Below, one piece after another: positions 62,833 to 64,000 of a DNA stretch of 64,000 nucleotides. The stretch is from contig CANHGS010000007.1 of the NCBI GenBank assembly GCA_947460595.1, forward strand, positions 104,677-168,676, in the 5' to 3' direction. The translations under genes were made by a program, and so were the position numbers. Numbering within the stretch: position 1 is the first letter of the stretch; the number at the start of each line of letters is the position of its first letter. The notes under the pieces were generated by a model that saw only the letters and a list, made by a program, of their open reading frames with translations, was not told the origin of the DNA and did not search any database. This DNA comes from Bacteroidota bacterium. GTDB lineage: Bacteria; Bacteroidota; Bacteroidia; Chitinophagales; Chitinophagaceae.

Positions 62833-64000
62833 ATGATGCTACAACGATATTTTTTGTTGATTTTTTTGCTGCTAACAGCTTTTTTTTCTGAAGCACAGAA
62901 AGCTACCTGGATCTGGTACCCCGGTGACTATGAAATTTGGTTGAGTAATCAAATGCAAAATAGAAGAACCGATAGGGGTTCTTTCTTTCCCGTATTCTGG
63001 AAAGTAGACGCACACTATGTGCTCATGGATTTTCACAAGGACTTTGAAATAGCCCAAGCTGAACAAATCAGCATTTTTACTGAAGGAACCTATAATGTAA
63101 AATTAGATGGACAATTAATAGAGGGCCAACCAAAAACATTGTTGGTGCCAGCGGGCAAGCACCGAATCAATATCAAGGTCTTTTCTCAAGCCACAGTTCC
63201 CGCGGTTTTTGTGCAGGGTAAAACCATTGTCTCTGATGCCAGTTGGTTGGTTACTTTTGAAGACAAGGAATGGATAGATGAGACAGGCAAAACCTCTGAT
63301 ATTTCTGCCACCAAGTGGTTACAAGCTGGGTCTTGGAATTTTAACGACCCCAAAAAATTGCCTTCTCAATTTAAGTTGCCAACTAGTGTCATGAAGCCAG
63401 TAAGCGGGCAAGTAAAAGGCAATGAGTTTCTCCTAGATTTTGGTAAGGAAACATTTGGATTTGTCAAACTACATGGACTTTCTGGAAAGGGTAAACTAAC
63501 CATTTATTATGGGGAGAGTAAAGAAGAAGCTATGAGCAACCAAGGCGCTGTTACCTTTGATCTGTTGCAGTTAAATGTGTTGGCCAAGAAAGATTCTGTG
63601 ATGCCGCTTTCTAAAGCCTTTAGATATGTTCGTGTAGTCAAAGACCCTAGTATACAAGTAGCTGATGTGAGCATGTTACACGAATACGCAGACCTGAAAG
63701 AACGCGGAGGGTTTACTTGCTCTGATCCAGAAATTAATCGCATTTATGAAGTAGCAAAATATACCCTGCATTTGAATAGCCGGGAGTTTTTTATTGACGG
63801 AATCAAAAGAGATAGATGGGTTTGGAGCGGAGACGCTTATCAGAGTTATTTGATGAATTATTATCTCTATTTTGACAACCCAACGGTATCAAGAACCATT
63901 TTGGCTTTAAGGGGAAAGGATCCCGTAACAGGCCATGTAAACACCATCATGGACTATACTTTTTATTGGTTCTTGAGTATCTATGATTATTACCAATACA
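62833..64000 (+). CDS. GH78-like alpha-L-rhamnosidase (3' truncated by window end)
   Basis: The frame runs from an ATG at 62833 (a second ATG follows immediately) to the window edge with no stop, giving 389 residues so far. The signal peptide is hydrophobic and ends F-F-S-E-A-Q. The N-terminal half is a beta-rich region, with D-G-Q-L-I-E-G-Q and L-L-D-F-G-K-E-T-F-G, a form of the G-Q-N/G-K-E loop of GH78 beta domains. The start of the (alpha/alpha)6 barrel then shows D-G-I-K-R-D-R-W-V-W-S-G-D, with Asp322, equivalent to the D-C-P-x-R-E/D-x-x-W segment of the other rhamnosidases. This form, lacking the D-C-P, occurs in a compact subgroup without the N-terminal Fn3 domain. It starts 14 bp after the symporter stop. 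Confidence 0.85.
   Translation, partial: MMLQRYFLLIFLLLTAFFSEAQKATWIWYPGDYEIWLSNQMQNRRTDRGSFFPVFWKVDAHYVLMDFHKDFEIAQAEQISIFTEGTYNVKLDGQLIEGQPKTLLVPAGKHRINIKVFSQATVPAVFVQGKTIVSDASWLVTFEDKEWIDETGKTSDISATKWLQAGSWNFNDPKKLPSQFKLPTSVMKPVSGQVKGNEFLLDFGKETFGFVKLHGLSGKGKLTIYYGESKEEAMSNQGAVTFDLLQLNVLAKKDSVMPLSKAFRYVRVVKDPSIQVADVSMLHEYADLKERGGFTCSDPEINRIYEVAKYTLHLNSREFFIDGIKRDRWVWSGDAYQSYLMNYYLYFDNPTVSRTILALRGKDPVTGHVNTIMDYTFYWFLSIYDYYQY

Overview
The window looks like part of a Bacteroidota chromosome, most likely the Chitinophagia/Chitinophagaceae side. The evidence is a gliding-motility-type C-terminal sorting domain followed by a PorP/SprF gene, a SusC/SusD pair, AT-rich DNA, few recognisable Shine-Dalgarno sequences, and promoter-like TTTG/TAnnTTTG elements. 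Every gene I can support lies on the + strand, and almost the whole window is one very large polysaccharide utilisation locus (PUL) for pectin.

Layout. 1-4345: the 3' part of a large repetitive type IX secretion cargo protein and its PorP/SprF partner, which are not part of the PUL. 4432-6896: a GH105 unsaturated glucuronyl/galacturonyl hydrolase and a double 3-keto-disaccharide hydrolase, then a terminator. 7237-8562: a Tat-exported Gfo/Idh/MocA oxidoreductase with its own terminator. 8845-29234: a run of 13 closely spaced genes. It begins with an unusual metabolic block (MaoC hydratase, cytosolic solute-binding-like protein, two family III CoA-transferases, a lactonase-like amidohydrolase, RhaT, Gfo/Idh/MocA) and continues with glycosidases (an unassigned TIM-barrel enzyme, GH28, GH95, GH78, a GH43-like propeller, GH2). 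29378-35153: DUF3826 protein, SusC, SusD, terminator. 35258-36913: PL1-type pectate lyase, terminator. 37063-54068: eight genes almost without gaps (a beta-helix/TIM-barrel protein, GH140 apiosidase, GH43, a beta-propeller, an (alpha/alpha)6 hydrolase, GH2, a GH78-sialidase-fold fusion, a sodium:solute symporter). 54154-57518: a Schiff-base aldolase, an STN-esterase fusion, and an exported isomerase-fold protein. 57628-end: a GH141-like beta-helix enzyme fused to a mutarotase domain, Gfo/Idh/MocA, a second symporter, and a GH78 cut by the window edge.

How it fits together. PL1 and GH28 cut homogalacturonan, and GH105 removes the resulting unsaturated ends. Several GH78s, GH2s, GH43s, GH95, GH140 and the GH141-like enzyme would strip side chains. 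GH140, GH95 and GH141 together point to rhamnogalacturonan-II as a substrate. SusC/SusD import oligosaccharides, and RhaT and two SSS symporters import monomers. DUF1080 hydrolase, Gfo/Idh/MocA enzymes and the exported isomerase-fold protein suggest a parallel 3-keto glycoside-cleaving route in the periplasm.

Most notable observations: (1) an upstream element, identical over 33 bp at 8624-8656 and 29267-29299 and recognisable again at 57517-57540, each time with a TAnnTTT-like -7 box 57-58 bp further on, so probably the operator/promoter of the PUL regulon; (2) the CoA-transferase/MaoC/lactonase/RhaT block, which could be an undescribed oxidative, CoA-dependent route for a deoxy-sugar or sugar acid; (3) three unusual fusions (GH78-sialidase fold, STN-esterase, GH141-mutarotase). 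No PUL regulator (hybrid two-component system, AraC or ECF sigma/anti-sigma), RNA gene, insertion sequence or CRISPR array was seen.
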